From positions 1 to 64,000 of the forward strand of contig JAJPJB010000084.1 in the NCBI GenBank assembly GCA_021324465.1: 64,000 bases of DNA, written 5' to 3'. Shown here in pieces: positions 18,213 to 27,557 of the stretch. The number at the start of each line of letters is the position of its first letter. Position 1 is the stretch's first letter. A program made the translations under genes and the position numbers. The DNA is from Hyphomicrobiaceae bacterium. GTDB taxonomy: Bacteria > Pseudomonadota > Alphaproteobacteria > Rhizobiales > Xanthobacteraceae. Under the pieces are notes generated by a model. The model did no database searches. It worked only from the letters and a program-made list of their open reading frames with translations, and was not told where the DNA came from.

Positions 18213-19772
18213 TTATTCCGCAGCCCTCAAGCGCGGCGGCGCGCCGAAGTCCTCGGGAAAATGGGTGAGCGCGCTCATGACCGGATAGGGCGTGAAGCCG
18301 CCGAGCGCGCAGAGCGAGCCGAACTTCATGGTGTGGCAGAGGTCTTCGAGCAGCGCCGTATTCGCGGCACGGTCGCGATCGGCGATGATGCGGTCGATCA
18401 CCTCGACGCCGCGCGTCGAGCCGATCCGGCACGGCGTGCACTTGCCACAGGATTCGACAGCGCAGAACTCCATGGCGAAGCGCGCCTGCTTCGCCATGTC
18501 GACGGTGTCGTCGAACACCACGATGCCGCCGTGGCCGATCAGCCCATCGGCCTTGGCGAAGGCCTCGTAGTCGAACGGCACGTTGAACAGCGCGCGCGGA
18601 AAATAAGCGCCGAGCGGACCGCCGACCTGCACCGCGCGGGCCGGGCGCCCTGTGGCCGTGCCACCACCAATGTCCTCGACCAGTTCGCCGAGCGTGACGC
18701 CGAACGCCGTCTCGTAAAGTCCGGGATATCTGATATTGCCCGCAAGCTGGATCGGCATGGTGCCGCGCGATTTGCCGATGCCGAAATCTCTGTAAAACGC
18801 GGCGCCTTTCTCCAGGATAACTGGCACCGTCGCGAGCGACAGCACGTTGTTGATCACGGTCGGTTTGCCGAACAGGCCCCTGTGCGCGGGTAGCGGCGGC
18901 TTGGCGCGCACCATGCCGCGCTTGCCTTCGAGACTGTCGAGCAGCGCCGTCTCTTCGCCGCAGACATAGGCGCCGGCCCCGACCCGCACCTCAAGATCGA
19001 AGGCGTGCACCGAACCGGCTACGCCCTTGCCCAGCATTCCACTCTCGCGGGCGGCGGTGATGGCATCGGTGAGGACGGCGACGGCGTGCGGATACTCGGA
19101 GCGGATGTAGACGTAGCCTTGCGTCGCACCGACCGCGATGCCGGCGATTGTCATCCCTTCGATCAGTACGAAGGGATCACCCTCTATGATCATGCGGTCG
19201 GCAAAGGTGCCGCTATCGCCCTCGTCGGCATTGCAGATAATGTATTTCTGATCGGCCGCCGTATCCGCCACGGTCTTCCATTTGATGCCGGTCGGAAAGC
19301 CTGCGCCGCCGCGCCCGCGCAAGCCCGATTGTGTCACCTCTTCGATCACGGCGGCGGCTGGCATCGTCAGCGCGCGCGCAAGCCCCTTGTAACCGCCGTG
19401 CGCGCGGTAGTCGTCCAGCGAGCGCGGATCGACGATGCCGCATCGCGCGAAGGTCAGCCGCGTCTGCTTTTTGAGAAACGGTAACTCTTCCGGGCTGCCG
19501 AGGCGGCGTTGATGGGCGCCACCGTCCGCAGCAGCCGCCTTCAAAATGTCCGCGGCGTCAGCTGCGGAGACCGGACCATAGGCAATTCTACCTTTGGTCG
19601 TCGCAGCCTCAACCATCGGTTCGAGCCAATGCAAACCGCGCGAACCGTTGCGTACCATGTCGAGTTGAATCCCGCTGCGCTCCGCGGCAATCCTGATCGC
19701 GTCGGCTACCGCGTCGGCGCCGACTGCAACGGCGGCGGCGTCGCCCGGTACGAAGATGCGAAGGCCGCTCAT
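18213..19772 (-). CDS. fdsB: NAD-dependent formate dehydrogenase beta subunit FdsB (NuoF-like)
   Basis: The 519-residue flavoprotein subunit carries FMN and the NAD site and passes electrons from FdsA to NAD. The N-terminal 110 residues resemble a thioredoxin-like ferredoxin domain. The NuoF-type core follows, with the glycine-rich FMN/NAD motif GLRGRGGAGFPTG, the NADEGDSGTFADR strand and the [4Fe-4S] motif ESCGKCTPCRIG near the C-terminus. It overlaps fdsG by four bases (ATGA type) and ends 11 bases before fdsA. Confidence 0.96.
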   Translation of the reverse strand: MSGLRIFVPGDAAAVAVGADAVADAIRIAAERSGIQLDMVRNGSRGLHWLEPMVEAATTKGRIAYGPVSAADAADILKAAAADGGAHQRRLGSPEELPFLKKQTRLTFARCGIVDPRSLDDYRAHGGYKGLARALTMPAAAVIEEVTQSGLRGRGGAGFPTGIKWKTVADTAADQKYIICNADEGDSGTFADRMIIEGDPFVLIEGMTIAGIAVGATQGYVYIRSEYPHAVAVLTDAITAARESGMLGKGVAGSVHAFDLEVRVGAGAYVCGEETALLDSLEGKRGMVRAKPPLPAHRGLFGKPTVINNVLSLATVPVILEKGAAFYRDFGIGKSRGTMPIQLAGNIRYPGLYETAFGVTLGELVEDIGGGTATGRPARAVQVGGPLGAYFPRALFNVPFDYEAFAKADGLIGHGGIVVFDDTVDMAKQARFAMEFCAVESCGKCTPCRIGSTRGVEVIDRIIADRDRAANTALLEDLCHTMKFGSLCALGGFTPYPVMSALTHFPEDFGAPPRLRAAE

Positions 19773-20242
19773 CGGTTGGTCTCCGCGAGCAGCATGTCGA
19801 GTTTGTTTTCGTCAAGCCGTCCCACGACCTTGCCGTCGAACATGGCCGCTGGCGAGACGGAACACAGGCCGAGGCAATAGACCGGCTCAAGGGTCACGCT
19901 GCCGTCAGCAGTGGTGCCGCCGAAGTCAATGCCGAGTGTGGCCGCGGCGTGTCTCCCAAGCGCGTCACTGCCGCGCGCCTGACAGGACTCCGCGCGACAC
20001 AGTTTGAGCACGTGGCGCCCGGCCGGCTTCTGCCGGAAGTCATGATAGAAAGTTAGAACGCCATGCACCTCTGCGCGCGAGAGATTCAATATGTCGGCGA
20101 TCAGCGGCTCAGCTTCGCGGTCGATATAACCGAACTCATCCTGCAAGGCCTGGAGGATCGGCAGCAGCGCTCCGGGCAGTGCCCGCCTGTCGACGATAAT
20201 CGCGCGGGCTGTTTCGGCATCCCAGGATGCGTAGGAGGGCAC
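19769..20242 (-). CDS. fdsG: NAD-dependent formate dehydrogenase gamma subunit FdsG (NuoE-like)
   Basis: First gene of the fds operon. The 157-residue protein is a thioredoxin-like [2Fe-2S] subunit; the ligands are the cysteines in LCRAESCQARG and VYCLGLC. The helical N-terminus has the NuoE pattern LQALQDEFGYID and VHGVLTFYHDF. The start is set at GTG 20242, which has a good GGGAGA ribosome site. A TTG at 20284 would add 14 residues lacking family similarity and would place the start inside a candidate operator. Confidence 0.93.
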   Translation of the reverse strand: MPSYASWDAETARAIIVDRRALPGALLPILQALQDEFGYIDREAEPLIADILNLSRAEVHGVLTFYHDFRQKPAGRHVLKLCRAESCQARGSDALGRHAAATLGIDFGGTTADGSVTLEPVYCLGLCSVSPAAMFDGKVVGRLDENKLDMLLAETNR

Positions 20243-20274
20243 GGCAGATCTCCCTGCCCTCGGGGATTCGCTTA

Positions 20275-20286
20275 ATATGCGCAATT
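20275..20286. promoter_or_regulatory. Candidate FdsR operator, fdsG side
   Basis: The sequence ATATGCGCAATT is a near-palindrome sharing ATATGCGCA with a perfect palindrome 76 bases away at the divergent regulator gene. Its position, 33 bases before the fdsG start, suits control of the fds promoter. That it binds the regulator is inference. Confidence 0.45.
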
Positions 20287-20312
20287 AGACATATATCACC
20301 GAAGGCTTGTTG

Positions 20313-20318
20313 TATAAT
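20313..20318 (+). promoter_or_regulatory. Possible -10 box (TATAAT) for the divergent regulator
   Basis: A perfect TATAAT lies 42 bases before the regulator's ATG, between the two palindromes. No good -35 element sits at 16-18 bases upstream, so promoter assignment is tentative. It faces the plus strand. Confidence 0.3.
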
Positions 20319-20350
20319 GTCGGAAAATGAGCCACGCCTTCAATATGTCG

Positions 20351-20362
20351 ATATGCGCATAT
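20351..20362. promoter_or_regulatory. Candidate FdsR operator overlapping the regulator start codon
   Basis: ATATGCGCATAT is a perfect 12-base palindrome. Its last two bases are the first two bases of the regulator's ATG at 20361. Binding here would block initiation or elongation, consistent with negative autoregulation. Function is inferred from symmetry and position. Confidence 0.5.
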
Positions 20363-21440
20363 GATCGATCCGCGTCCCACACTCGACCTCGATCTGGTCT
20401 GGAAAGCCGGGCGCCAGCCACGGAAACCGATCGACCCCGAGCTTTTCGCGCTGCTCGAGGCGATCAAGAACACCGGCAAACTGACCGACGCGACCCAACA
20501 GGTCGGTATGCCCTATCGCCAGGCCTGGGGGCTGATTACGGCGTGGTCCGAGCGGATGAGCCAGCCGCTCGTCAGCAAGCAGCAAGGTCGGGGCACCAAG
20601 CTTACCGAGTTGGGGGAAAAGCTCCTGTGGCTGCGCGAGCGCATCAACGCGCGGCTCACGCCGCATTTGGAAAGCGCAGCCTCCGAGGTCGAACAACAGC
20701 TCAGGGCCATCCTCAAAGAGGCGAATCCGGCGTTGACCATGTTTGCAAGCCACGACCTGGTGCTCGCCGAGCTGCGTGAATTCCTGCGCACGCGGCCTGG
20801 ACCGAAGCTCGATGTGCGTTTTGTCGGCAGCCTTGAAAGCGTGGTGGCGCTTTGCAAAAATCGCTGCGAGCTGGCGGGCTTCCATATTCCCGAAGGAGCG
20901 CTCGGCCGCGAAATCCTGCGCAAATACGAACCGTGGCTCAAGCCGCGTGCACAACGCGTCGTTCACTTCGTGCGCCGCAACCAAGGGCTGCTCGTTCCAA
21001 GGGGTAATCCGCTTGGCCTTTACACGCTGAAGGATGTCTCGTCCAAGGGCGCACGCTTCATCAACCGCCAGCGCGGCTCCGGCACGCATCTCGCACTGCA
21101 GCGGATGCTCCAGGAGCAAAATATCGAGCCGAGCGAAATCAACGGTTACTACACCGAAGAATACACGCATCTTGCCGTCGCCGCTGCGATCGCGAGCGGG
21201 GTCGCCGATGTCGGCATCGGCATAGAAGCAGCGGCGCGGCGGCTGAGGCTCGATTTCATTCCGCTATTCGTCGAAGACTATTATCTGCTCGGCAAGCGCG
21301 AGACCTTTGAGCGCGCCGACGTTGAAGCCATTGTGGCAAGCCTCAAGTCGCAAGAGTTCGCGAAGCAGGTTCGCGATATTCCCGGTTATGATACGCTGCA
21401 GACCGGCAAAATCTCGAATGTCAGCGATGTCTTCGGCTGA
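20361..21440 (+). CDS. fdsR: ModE-like winged-helix / substrate-binding-domain regulator, probable FdsR
   Basis: The 359-residue protein has an N-terminal winged helix of ModE/LysR type (residues about 20-95; LLEAIKNTGKLTDATQQVGM, then the wing GRGTKLTELG) and a C-terminal periplasmic-binding-protein-like domain (about 125-340; FINRQRGSGTHLALQRML and AIASGVADVGIGIEAAA). This pairing is typical of regulators of molybdoenzyme or formate genes, such as FdsR of Cupriavidus. Divergence from fdsG makes control of the fds operon the natural inference. The ligand is unknown; molybdate or formate are candidates. Confidence 0.82.
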   Translation: MIDPRPTLDLDLVWKAGRQPRKPIDPELFALLEAIKNTGKLTDATQQVGMPYRQAWGLITAWSERMSQPLVSKQQGRGTKLTELGEKLLWLRERINARLTPHLESAASEVEQQLRAILKEANPALTMFASHDLVLAELREFLRTRPGPKLDVRFVGSLESVVALCKNRCELAGFHIPEGALGREILRKYEPWLKPRAQRVVHFVRRNQGLLVPRGNPLGLYTLKDVSSKGARFINRQRGSGTHLALQRMLQEQNIEPSEINGYYTEEYTHLAVAAAIASGVADVGIGIEAAARRLRLDFIPLFVEDYYLLGKRETFERADVEAIVASLKSQEFAKQVRDIPGYDTLQTGKISNVSDVFG

Positions 21441-21793
21441 CCGTCCGAATTGCAATCCGCAACGCCAATAAGCGGGCGACCGCGAGTGACGGATCGGCAA
21501 CCTGCTTCGTCTTTTCCAACGAAGCCACCCGGCATATTCTCGTCAATCAGCGTGCCGGAGCTGAACCATAAACGCGCGCTCACCACTCCCCACAACCCGT
21601 TTCGACCGCCTGTCCGCCTGAAATGCAGCTGCAACAGAATGCAAGCATGCGCGGACACGAGATGTGCACGACGCGGCCGATGCAAACTTCTGCCGATTTC
21701 ATCCGCTTTCCTTTACGGAGGGTCCTGCTAGAACAGCCATCCATTCTCGCCACGCCATTCCCGCGACAGAGATGTGACCGAAGAGACGTGACC
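21441..21793. other. Intergenic region upstream of uppP
   Basis: About 353 bases. The uppP frame is open through the second half without family similarity, so this is probably a leader. No hairpin with a T-tract, RNA gene or clear promoter was identified. Confidence 0.45.
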
Positions 21794-22666
21794 ATGGCCA
21801 ATGCGTGCACCGACGGCATCGATACCGGCTTCGTGGCCTTGGGCTACTTCAAGGTCGCCATCCTCGGCGTAGTCCAGGGCATCACCGAACTCCTGCCGAT
21901 CTCCTCGACCGCCCATATGCGGCTCGTGCCCGCCGTGCTCGGCTGGCAAGATCCGGGCTCGGCGTTTTCGGCCGCCATGCAGCTTGCCGCTTTGGCCGCG
22001 GTTGTCAGCTATTTCTGGAGTGACGTGCGCGACCTCGCGGTCAACTCCATCGCGGCGACGCTACGCGGCCAATTCCGCGATCGCTCGTTTCAATTTGCGC
22101 TGTGGATCGTGATCGCCACGATCCCGATCATCATCGCCGGCGTGGCGCTGTCGAAAACGCTCAATACCTGCAACTCGCCGCTGCGCGCCGTCAGCGTCAT
22201 CGGCTGGGCCTGTCTGGTGATGGCGGCGCTGCTGGCGCTCGCCGAATTATGGGCGCGGCATCGGCGCACGATCAAGGACGCAACGTTGATCGACGCGCTT
22301 CTGGTCGGCATTGCCCAGGTCGGCGCGCTCGTTCCCGGCGTGTCGCGCTCCGGCTCGACCTTGACAGCGGCGCTGGCGCTCGGCTTTGCGCGCGAGGAGG
22401 CGGCCCGCCTTTCCTTTCTGCTTGGCCTGCCGGCCATTGCGCTGGCCGGCCTGAAGGAGATCTGGGAACTGCATAAGATCCATATCGACGCCTATGCCTG
22501 GAGCGTCCTGTTTGTCGGCATCGCGGTCGCCGCCGTGTCGGCCTTCTTTGCGATCTGGGGCTTAATGCGGATTCTGGAGAACTTCTCGAGCTGGCCGTTT
22601 GTGATCTACCGGTTCTTGCTTGGGCTTGTGATCCTGCTCGGGGTGGCGGCCGGCTGGCTCGTTTGA
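21794..22666 (+). CDS. uppP: Undecaprenyl-diphosphate phosphatase UppP/BacA
   Basis: Integral membrane phosphatase that recycles undecaprenyl diphosphate to the monophosphate carrier used for peptidoglycan and O-antigen synthesis; overexpression confers bacitracin resistance. The 290-residue protein has about eight membrane segments and both catalytic motifs: GITELLPISSTAHM near residue 30 (consensus ELLPISSTGHL, here with Ala and Met) and LVPGVSRSGST near 185. The start is the ATG at 21794, matching the usual family length of about 270-290; the frame opens 57 codons earlier without similarity. Confidence 0.94.
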   Translation: MANACTDGIDTGFVALGYFKVAILGVVQGITELLPISSTAHMRLVPAVLGWQDPGSAFSAAMQLAALAAVVSYFWSDVRDLAVNSIAATLRGQFRDRSFQFALWIVIATIPIIIAGVALSKTLNTCNSPLRAVSVIGWACLVMAALLALAELWARHRRTIKDATLIDALLVGIAQVGALVPGVSRSGSTLTAALALGFAREEAARLSFLLGLPAIALAGLKEIWELHKIHIDAYAWSVLFVGIAVAAVSAFFAIWGLMRILENFSSWPFVIYRFLLGLVILLGVAAGWLV

Positions 22667-22682
22667 GCTGGCGAAGGCCGGA

Positions 22683-22697
22683 TTAACCGATCGTTAA
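22683..22697 (+). promoter_or_regulatory. Perfect CtrA-type box TTAA-N7-TTAA
   Basis: TTAA (22683-22686), seven bases CCGATCG, TTAA (22694-22697), continuing CCAT. This matches the CtrA consensus of alphaproteobacteria exactly. It ends only four bases before the GTG taken as start of the next gene, so either that start is too early or the site represses. Confidence 0.55.
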
Positions 22698-22701
22698 CCA
22701 T

Positions 22702-24162
22702 GTGGCCTCCACTTTGCGCGTAAGCACAAAGCGGCTCACAGGGCTTCCTCTCTTGGCTTTCACCGGACTAGCGGTGCAACACGACGGCTGGCAGAGGCAG
22801 GCCGACCACCTTGCGCTGACCCATAAGGCGGTGGGGCTGGCCGCGGTGGTGGTCGCCGATCAGGCCCGACAGCGCCCTGCATTGCTGGGCGCAAAACATT
22901 CCCGCGCATCCGGCCGTCGCATATCCGCAGCGGGGAAGCCGCAAGAGCCACAAGCCGCAGGCGACGGCGCTGCCGTCGCCGGGCTGCCGCCCGACACCGA
23001 CCAATCGCCGAACCGGGTCGCCGATCCCGGGCGGCATGTCAGCGCTGTATCAGGAAGTCCTGCTCCTCATGTTGAGCTTGCCACCGTCAAAAATCTGCTG
23101 GCCAGAAAAACCGCAGTCGTCGCGCTGCTCGACGAGCGGGTGCGCCGGCTTGCGGCAGAGGCTGCCACCAAGGACAGTCGGCTTGCGGAGCTCGAAGCGA
23201 GCGTCGCCGCGCTGCGCGAAGACGTTGCGCATCGCGAGAACGAGAATCGTTCGCTGCACGCCTCGCTTGATCTGGCCGGCGGCGAGAACAAGCGCCTTGC
23301 CGGCAGCCTTGCGAAAAGCGTCGCCGAGACCGCGGCGCTGCGCGCCGAGATTGCAACAATGCAGACTTCCCTCGCTGCGACGCGGACGGAGCGGGATCGC
23401 CTCGCCGCCGCCGCGCGGGATGCCAACGAATTGGAGGTCGCGGAATTTTTGCGCTTGAGCCAAAGCGCCGCCGAAATTGACGGTTTGCGCGCCGAGCTCG
23501 AACAGACGAAAGCGCGGCTCGCCGCAACCGCGGCCGAGCGCGACAAGCTGGCGTCAGCGCTCGATGCTGCGCGACAGCTGCATCACAACGATTTGCATGC
23601 GCTGCGCAGCCGCCTTGAGGCCGTGACGTCCCGCGCCGCGGCGGCCGAGAGCCTGCTCGGCGACATTGAGCGCTACCTGCTTGCGCGCGCCAAGGCGACG
23701 GCGAACAAAGGTGGCAGTGCCGCCGAGCCGGCGCGCAAGGCGGCGAGTAAGGCGCTCGACCTCCTGGAGGCGAAGATCAATGACGTGCAGAAATACGAGC
23801 AGGAGCGCGAGCAATCGCGGGCGGCACTCAAGGCTGCAACCGGATCGCTGTTGAATCTCTTTGAGACGCGCCTTGCCGCATTGGCCGAAGCGCAGAACGC
23901 CATCGAGGAACTGCAGCAGCGGCTTGCCGCGGCGCAAGCCGATGCCATTCTTCAGCAAACCAAGATCGATAGCCTGACCGCGGCGCTACACAGCGAGCGG
24001 AGCGGTCGCGCCGCAATAGAAGCGAGCCGCAGCAGCGCGCAGAGCGACGACTGCGCACCGTCCCGTGAGCCGGCCAATCGCGCGGCACCCAACAATGCAG
24101 GGCCGAATGAACGAGCGCCGCGCGATACCCCGTCGCTGCTTGCGGGCACTATTTCGTTTTGA
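22702..24162 (+). CDS. Hypothetical coiled-coil protein
   Basis: Not recognised as a named family. Up to 486 residues from GTG 22702. Residues about 1-125 are low-complexity without obvious structure. From about 128 to 430 the sequence is a nearly continuous heptad-like coiled coil (for example LAELEASVAALREDVAHREN), broken near 325-350 by a Lys/Ala/Gly stretch. The tail is Ser/Pro/Arg-rich. No signal peptide or membrane segment is clear, so it is probably cytoplasmic. Because a CtrA-type box abuts the chosen start, initiation may be downstream, for example GTG 22774. A cell-cycle or structural role is only a guess. Confidence 0.65.
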   Translation: MASTLRVSTKRLTGLPLLAFTGLAVQHDGWQRQADHLALTHKAVGLAAVVVADQARQRPALLGAKHSRASGRRISAAGKPQEPQAAGDGAAVAGLPPDTDQSPNRVADPGRHVSAVSGSPAPHVELATVKNLLARKTAVVALLDERVRRLAAEAATKDSRLAELEASVAALREDVAHRENENRSLHASLDLAGGENKRLAGSLAKSVAETAALRAEIATMQTSLAATRTERDRLAAAARDANELEVAEFLRLSQSAAEIDGLRAELEQTKARLAATAAERDKLASALDAARQLHHNDLHALRSRLEAVTSRAAAAESLLGDIERYLLARAKATANKGGSAAEPARKAASKALDLLEAKINDVQKYEQEREQSRAALKAATGSLLNLFETRLAALAEAQNAIEELQQRLAAAQADAILQQTKIDSLTAALHSERSGRAAIEASRSSAQSDDCAPSREPANRAAPNNAGPNERAPRDTPSLLAGTISF

Positions 24163-24621
24163 CCCAATCATCTTCTGCAAGGCCAGCCAGAGCCGCGAGC
24201 GGCGCCGAGGCGGCGGCGAGATATCACTCGCTTCGCGTCAAATTTAAAGACAATTCCAGAAGCCAGGCGGCTATGAATAGAACGACCACGGCAGAGCCGA
24301 TAATGTCCGACCAAAACTCTTCCATCGGCGATCCCGCAAAGCTGACGCTGGCCGGAGCCAAGATATGGCGCTCGGCATTATGTCTACGCGCCGGTTCCCT
24401 ATGAAAGCATTCCGTACGCGATTTCCATTTGATGAAACATCGTGTTGCTTTTTCGAAGGAAAGATCGATCCAGGCGGCGCGCAGACGCAGGGTCGCGCGC
24501 TCGCGCACGCCAATTCTCAAGGCTCACCCAGGACCCTCGACACGGTTGCCCGGCGGCAAAAATTGCGGCAATCAGGAGCCGCGGAGCGGGGCCCTTCATC
24601 ACCTCAAACGGTTCGGTATTC
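24163..24621. other. Intergenic region before hldD
   Basis: About 459 bases. The plus-strand frame of hldD is open through part of it without family similarity. The only item noted is a minus-strand micro-ORF (24224-24325) listed separately. Confidence 0.45.
24224..24325 (-). CDS. Candidate 33-residue single-pass membrane micro-protein
   Basis: A short frame beginning MEEFWSDIIGSAVVVLF and ending in polar residues. It has an acidic N-terminus, one hydrophobic helix of about 20 residues and a short polar tail, the usual look of bacterial small membrane proteins. A weak GCGGGAT ribosome site precedes the ATG. It lies antisense in the gap between the coiled-coil gene and hldD. No homologue is recognised, and chance cannot be excluded. 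Confidence 0.3.
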   Translation of the reverse strand: MEEFWSDIIGSAVVVLFIAAWLLELSLNLTRSE

Positions 24622-25602
24622 ATGCTCTTGGTTACCGGCGGGGCCGGATTCGTTGGTTCGAACGTTGTCGCCGATCTCAACGAGGCCGGCCGATCCGATA
24701 TCGCCGTCAATGACGTTCTCGGCAGCGAAGGCAAATGGCGCAATCTCGCCGGCCGGCAGCTTGCCGATTTTGTTCCGCCGGCAGACCTGGCGCGCTGGCT
24801 CGAGGGGCGCAAGCTCGATGCCGTCATCCATCTCGGCGCGATTTCGGCGACGACCGCAACCGACGGCGACGCCGTCATCGAAAATAATTTTCGGCTTTCG
24901 CTGCGTTTATTTGATTGGTGCGCGTCGAACCGAGCACCATTCATCTACGCCTCCTCCGCTGCGACTTACGGCGACGGCGCGGCTGGCTATTCCGACGATT
25001 GGTCGCCCGGTGCGCTCAAGCGGCTCAAACCGATGAACCTCTACGGCTGGAGCAAGCACCTGTTCGACCTCGCCGTCGCCGATCGCGCCGCCCGCAAGAA
25101 CAATCTGCCGCCGCAATGGGCCGGGCTGAAATTCTTCAATGTCTATGGCCCCAACGAGTACCACAAAGGCGACATGATGAGTCTCGTCGCCAAGCGCTTT
25201 GACGATGCGCGGGCGGGCAAGCCCATCCAGCTGTTCAAATCGCATCGCGCCGGCATTGCCGACGGCGAGCAGAAGCGCGACTTCATCTATGTCGACGATG
25301 CAACGGCCGTGGTCCGCTGGCTGCTGCAGACGCCCTCGGTATCGGGCATATTCAATGTCGGCACCGGCCAAGCGCGCAGCTTTCGCGAGCTGATGGCGGC
25401 AATGTTCGCCGCCTTGGGCCGCGCCCCAGCGATCGACTATGTCGACATGCCCCCTGCGATCCGCGATAGCTATCAGTATTTTACGCAGGCTGAGATGACG
25501 AATTTGCGCCGGGCCGGCTATAACGCGGACTTCACGCCGCTCGAGACCGCGGTGAAGCTTTATGTGACCCGCTATCTTGACCGCGCCGATCGCTATCGCT
25601 GA
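24622..25602 (+). CDS. hldD: ADP-L-glycero-D-manno-heptose 6-epimerase HldD
   Basis: Converts ADP-D-glycero-D-manno-heptose to the L,D isomer used for the LPS inner core. The 326-residue extended short-chain dehydrogenase starts with the NADP-binding motif [13 protein letters not shown]. It has the catalytic region SSAATYGDG and Tyr/Lys in [11 protein letters not shown], and the HldD-typical [17 protein letters not shown]. The start is the ATG next to the Rossmann strand; the frame extends 60 codons upstream without similarity. hldE follows after two bases, so the two last ADP-heptose steps are co-transcribed. Confidence 0.95.
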   Translation: MLLVTGGAGFVGSNVVADLNEAGRSDIAVNDVLGSEGKWRNLAGRQLADFVPPADLARWLEGRKLDAVIHLGAISATTATDGDAVIENNFRLSLRLFDWCASNRAPFIYASSAATYGDGAAGYSDDWSPGALKRLKPMNLYGWSKHLFDLAVADRAARKNNLPPQWAGLKFFNVYGPNEYHKGDMMSLVAKRFDDARAGKPIQLFKSHRAGIADGEQKRDFIYVDDATAVVRWLLQTPSVSGIFNVGTGQARSFRELMAAMFAALGRAPAIDYVDMPPAIRDSYQYFTQAEMTNLRRAGYNADFTPLETAVKLYVTRYLDRADRYR

Positions 25603-25604
25603 AC

Positions 25605-27122
25605 ATGATCCAAGAACGGGGGGCGGCAACGCGCATGTTCGATTTTGACGAAGCGCTCAGGCTGATATCGCGACAGACGGTGCTCTGCGTCGGCGATCTC
25701 ATGCTGGACGACTTCGTTTACGGCGAGGTCACGCGCATTTCACCGGAGGCGCCGACTCCGGTTCTTGCCGTCGGGCGCAGCGAGGTCGAGATCGGCGGCG
25801 CCGGCAATGTTGCACGCAACATTGCCTCGCTTGGCGCGCGCTGCTTGTTTCTCGGCGTCATTGGCAAAGACGACGCCGGCCGCGCCATCACCGAGGCCTT
25901 TGCCAGATTCGACGACGCGATCGTGCCGCGCCTGGTGACCGATGAGAAGCGGCACACGACGCGCAAGGTGCGCTTTGTCTCGGAACACCATTCGAGCCAC
26001 CTGATGCGGGCGGATTGGGAGACGACGCAACCGGTCAGCGCCGAAATCGAGTTCGCCATGCTGGCCCATGCCGAAGCCGCGATGGCCAAAGTCGGCGCCG
26101 TGGTCCTGTCGGATTACGCCAAGGGCGCGCTGTCGCCAAAAATCATCCGCGCCATCATCGATAAGGCGCGGCAGCTCGGCAAGCCCGTCATCGTTGATCC
26201 CAAGGGCCACGATTACGGCATCTATCGGGGCGCCACAGTGATCACGCCCAATCGCCAGGAATTGGGCGCCGCGGTGCATCGGCCGGTGACAACAGAAGCC
26301 GAAATCGCAACTGCGGCGGCCGAGCTCGCGCGCATGGTCGAGAGCGAGGCCGTGTTGGTCACCCGCAGCGAAGAGGGCATGACGCTGCACGTCGAAGGGC
26401 AGCGGCCGGTCCACATTCCCGCCTATCCGGTCAAGGTACGGGACGTCTCAGGCGCCGGCGATACCGTGGTCGCGGTCATGGCCGTGCTGCTGGCGATGAA
26501 TGCGCCGTTCGAGGCGGCAATGCGCGCCGCCAATGCCGCGGCCGCGGTCGTGGTCGGCAAGCGGGGAACGGCTGCGGTCTCGCTTGCCGAGTTGCGGCAT
26601 CGCATTCTGCCGTCGGCATCGCTCGCGCCCGAGGACAAGATCGTATTCGACTGGTCGGTGCTCGACGAGCGGCTGGCCGAATGGCGCCGGCTTGGGCTGC
26701 GGATCGGCTTCACCAACGGCTGTTTTGACATTCTGCATCGCGGCCACACCAAACTGCTGGCCGAGGCGCGCGCGGCCTGCGACCGCCTCGTAGTCGGTCT
26801 CAACAGCGACGCGTCGACCGCACGTCTCAAAGGCAAGGGTCGGCCGATCAATCCGGAAGAGGACCGCGCCGAAGTGCTGGCCGCTTTGGAAGCCGTTGAT
26901 CTGGTCGTGATCTTTGCGGAAGACACTCCGCTCGAGCTCATCAAACGGGTGCGGCCGACGGTGCTGATCAAAGGCGCCGACTATAAGCGCGACGAGGTGG
27001 TGGGCCGGGAGATCGTGGAGCAAAGCGGCGGCACTGTCATCCTCGTCGATCTCGTCCCCGGCCACAGCACGAGCGCGATCGTCGAGCGCACTAGACCGGT
27101 CAAGCAGGTGATCGAGAGCTGA
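25605..27122 (+). CDS. hldE: Bifunctional heptose 7-phosphate kinase / heptose 1-phosphate adenylyltransferase HldE
   Basis: The N-terminal ribokinase-like domain (residues about 15-330) phosphorylates D-glycero-D-manno-heptose 7-phosphate at C1. It carries the substrate loop [15 protein letters not shown] and the anion-hole motif [10 protein letters not shown]. The C-terminal nucleotidyltransferase domain (about 355-500) has [16 protein letters not shown] with the HxGH motif and makes ADP-heptose after GmhB removes the 7-phosphate. The full 505-residue length matches the fused enzyme of E. coli. A start at the ATG ten codons on (25635), preceded by a G-rich run, is also possible. Confidence 0.95.
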   Translation: MIQERGAATRMFDFDEALRLISRQTVLCVGDLMLDDFVYGEVTRISPEAPTPVLAVGRSEVEIGGAGNVARNIASLGARCLFLGVIGKDDAGRAITEAFARFDDAIVPRLVTDEKRHTTRKVRFVSEHHSSHLMRADWETTQPVSAEIEFAMLAHAEAAMAKVGAVVLSDYAKGALSPKIIRAIIDKARQLGKPVIVDPKGHDYGIYRGATVITPNRQELGAAVHRPVTTEAEIATAAAELARMVESEAVLVTRSEEGMTLHVEGQRPVHIPAYPVKVRDVSGAGDTVVAVMAVLLAMNAPFEAAMRAANAAAAVVVGKRGTAAVSLAELRHRILPSASLAPEDKIVFDWSVLDERLAEWRRLGLRIGFTNGCFDILHRGHTKLLAEARAACDRLVVGLNSDASTARLKGKGRPINPEEDRAEVLAALEAVDLVVIFAEDTPLELIKRVRPTVLIKGADYKRDEVVGREIVEQSGGTVILVDLVPGHSTSAIVERTRPVKQVIES

Positions 27123-27557
27123 AGTAAACGAACTCGGCCGCGCCAGCGGACTTCACCGGCGCCGCGGCGATGCAACCATCGCCGATCAGATCTGCGGATC
27201 GGCGCATCATTGCCGCAGCGGCACAAACCGTGCGACCTCAGCTGCGAGCGCGCGGCGGCAGGTCGAATGAGCCGCAGGACAAAGTTGCTGGTCCTTGGCG
27301 ATTCAAAGAACGAATTTCCCGGATCTGGCGGCACTCCAGCATTGCCGGGGGACTAGGCCCTGCGCGCAGGATGCGATCGGCCCCCGGGGACGATCTTGAT
27401 TGCCGAATGGGCATGAGATGCCTATGTTCAGGCCCGCAAGGCCGCGATGGGTGAGGCTTTCGAACGCAATTTGGCGCACCGGCCGCAGGTGACGGTCCGC
27501 CGAAGACTGTCCGCGCCAATGGGATTTATTTCGGGTATCGGTTGCGTCGAGTGAATC
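27123..27557. other. Intergenic region between hldE and cysD
   Basis: About 435 bases. It holds a hairpin at 27181-27203 (separate entry). A 29-codon frame begins near 27267 (MSRRTKLLVLGDS) without recognisable homology. No riboswitch or clear CysB-type site was identified. Confidence 0.45.
27181..27203 (+). terminator. Hairpin downstream of hldE
   Basis: GCCGATC and GATCGGC form a perfect 7-bp stem with a 9-base loop, about 60 bases after the hldE stop. No T-tract follows, so it is a weak or Rho-assisted terminator candidate. Confidence 0.35.

Noticed and set aside
27267-27356. 29-codon frame MSRRTKLLVLGDS upstream of cysD
   Set aside because: Short, no ribosome site of note, no homology recognised and no sign of a leader-peptide attenuator.
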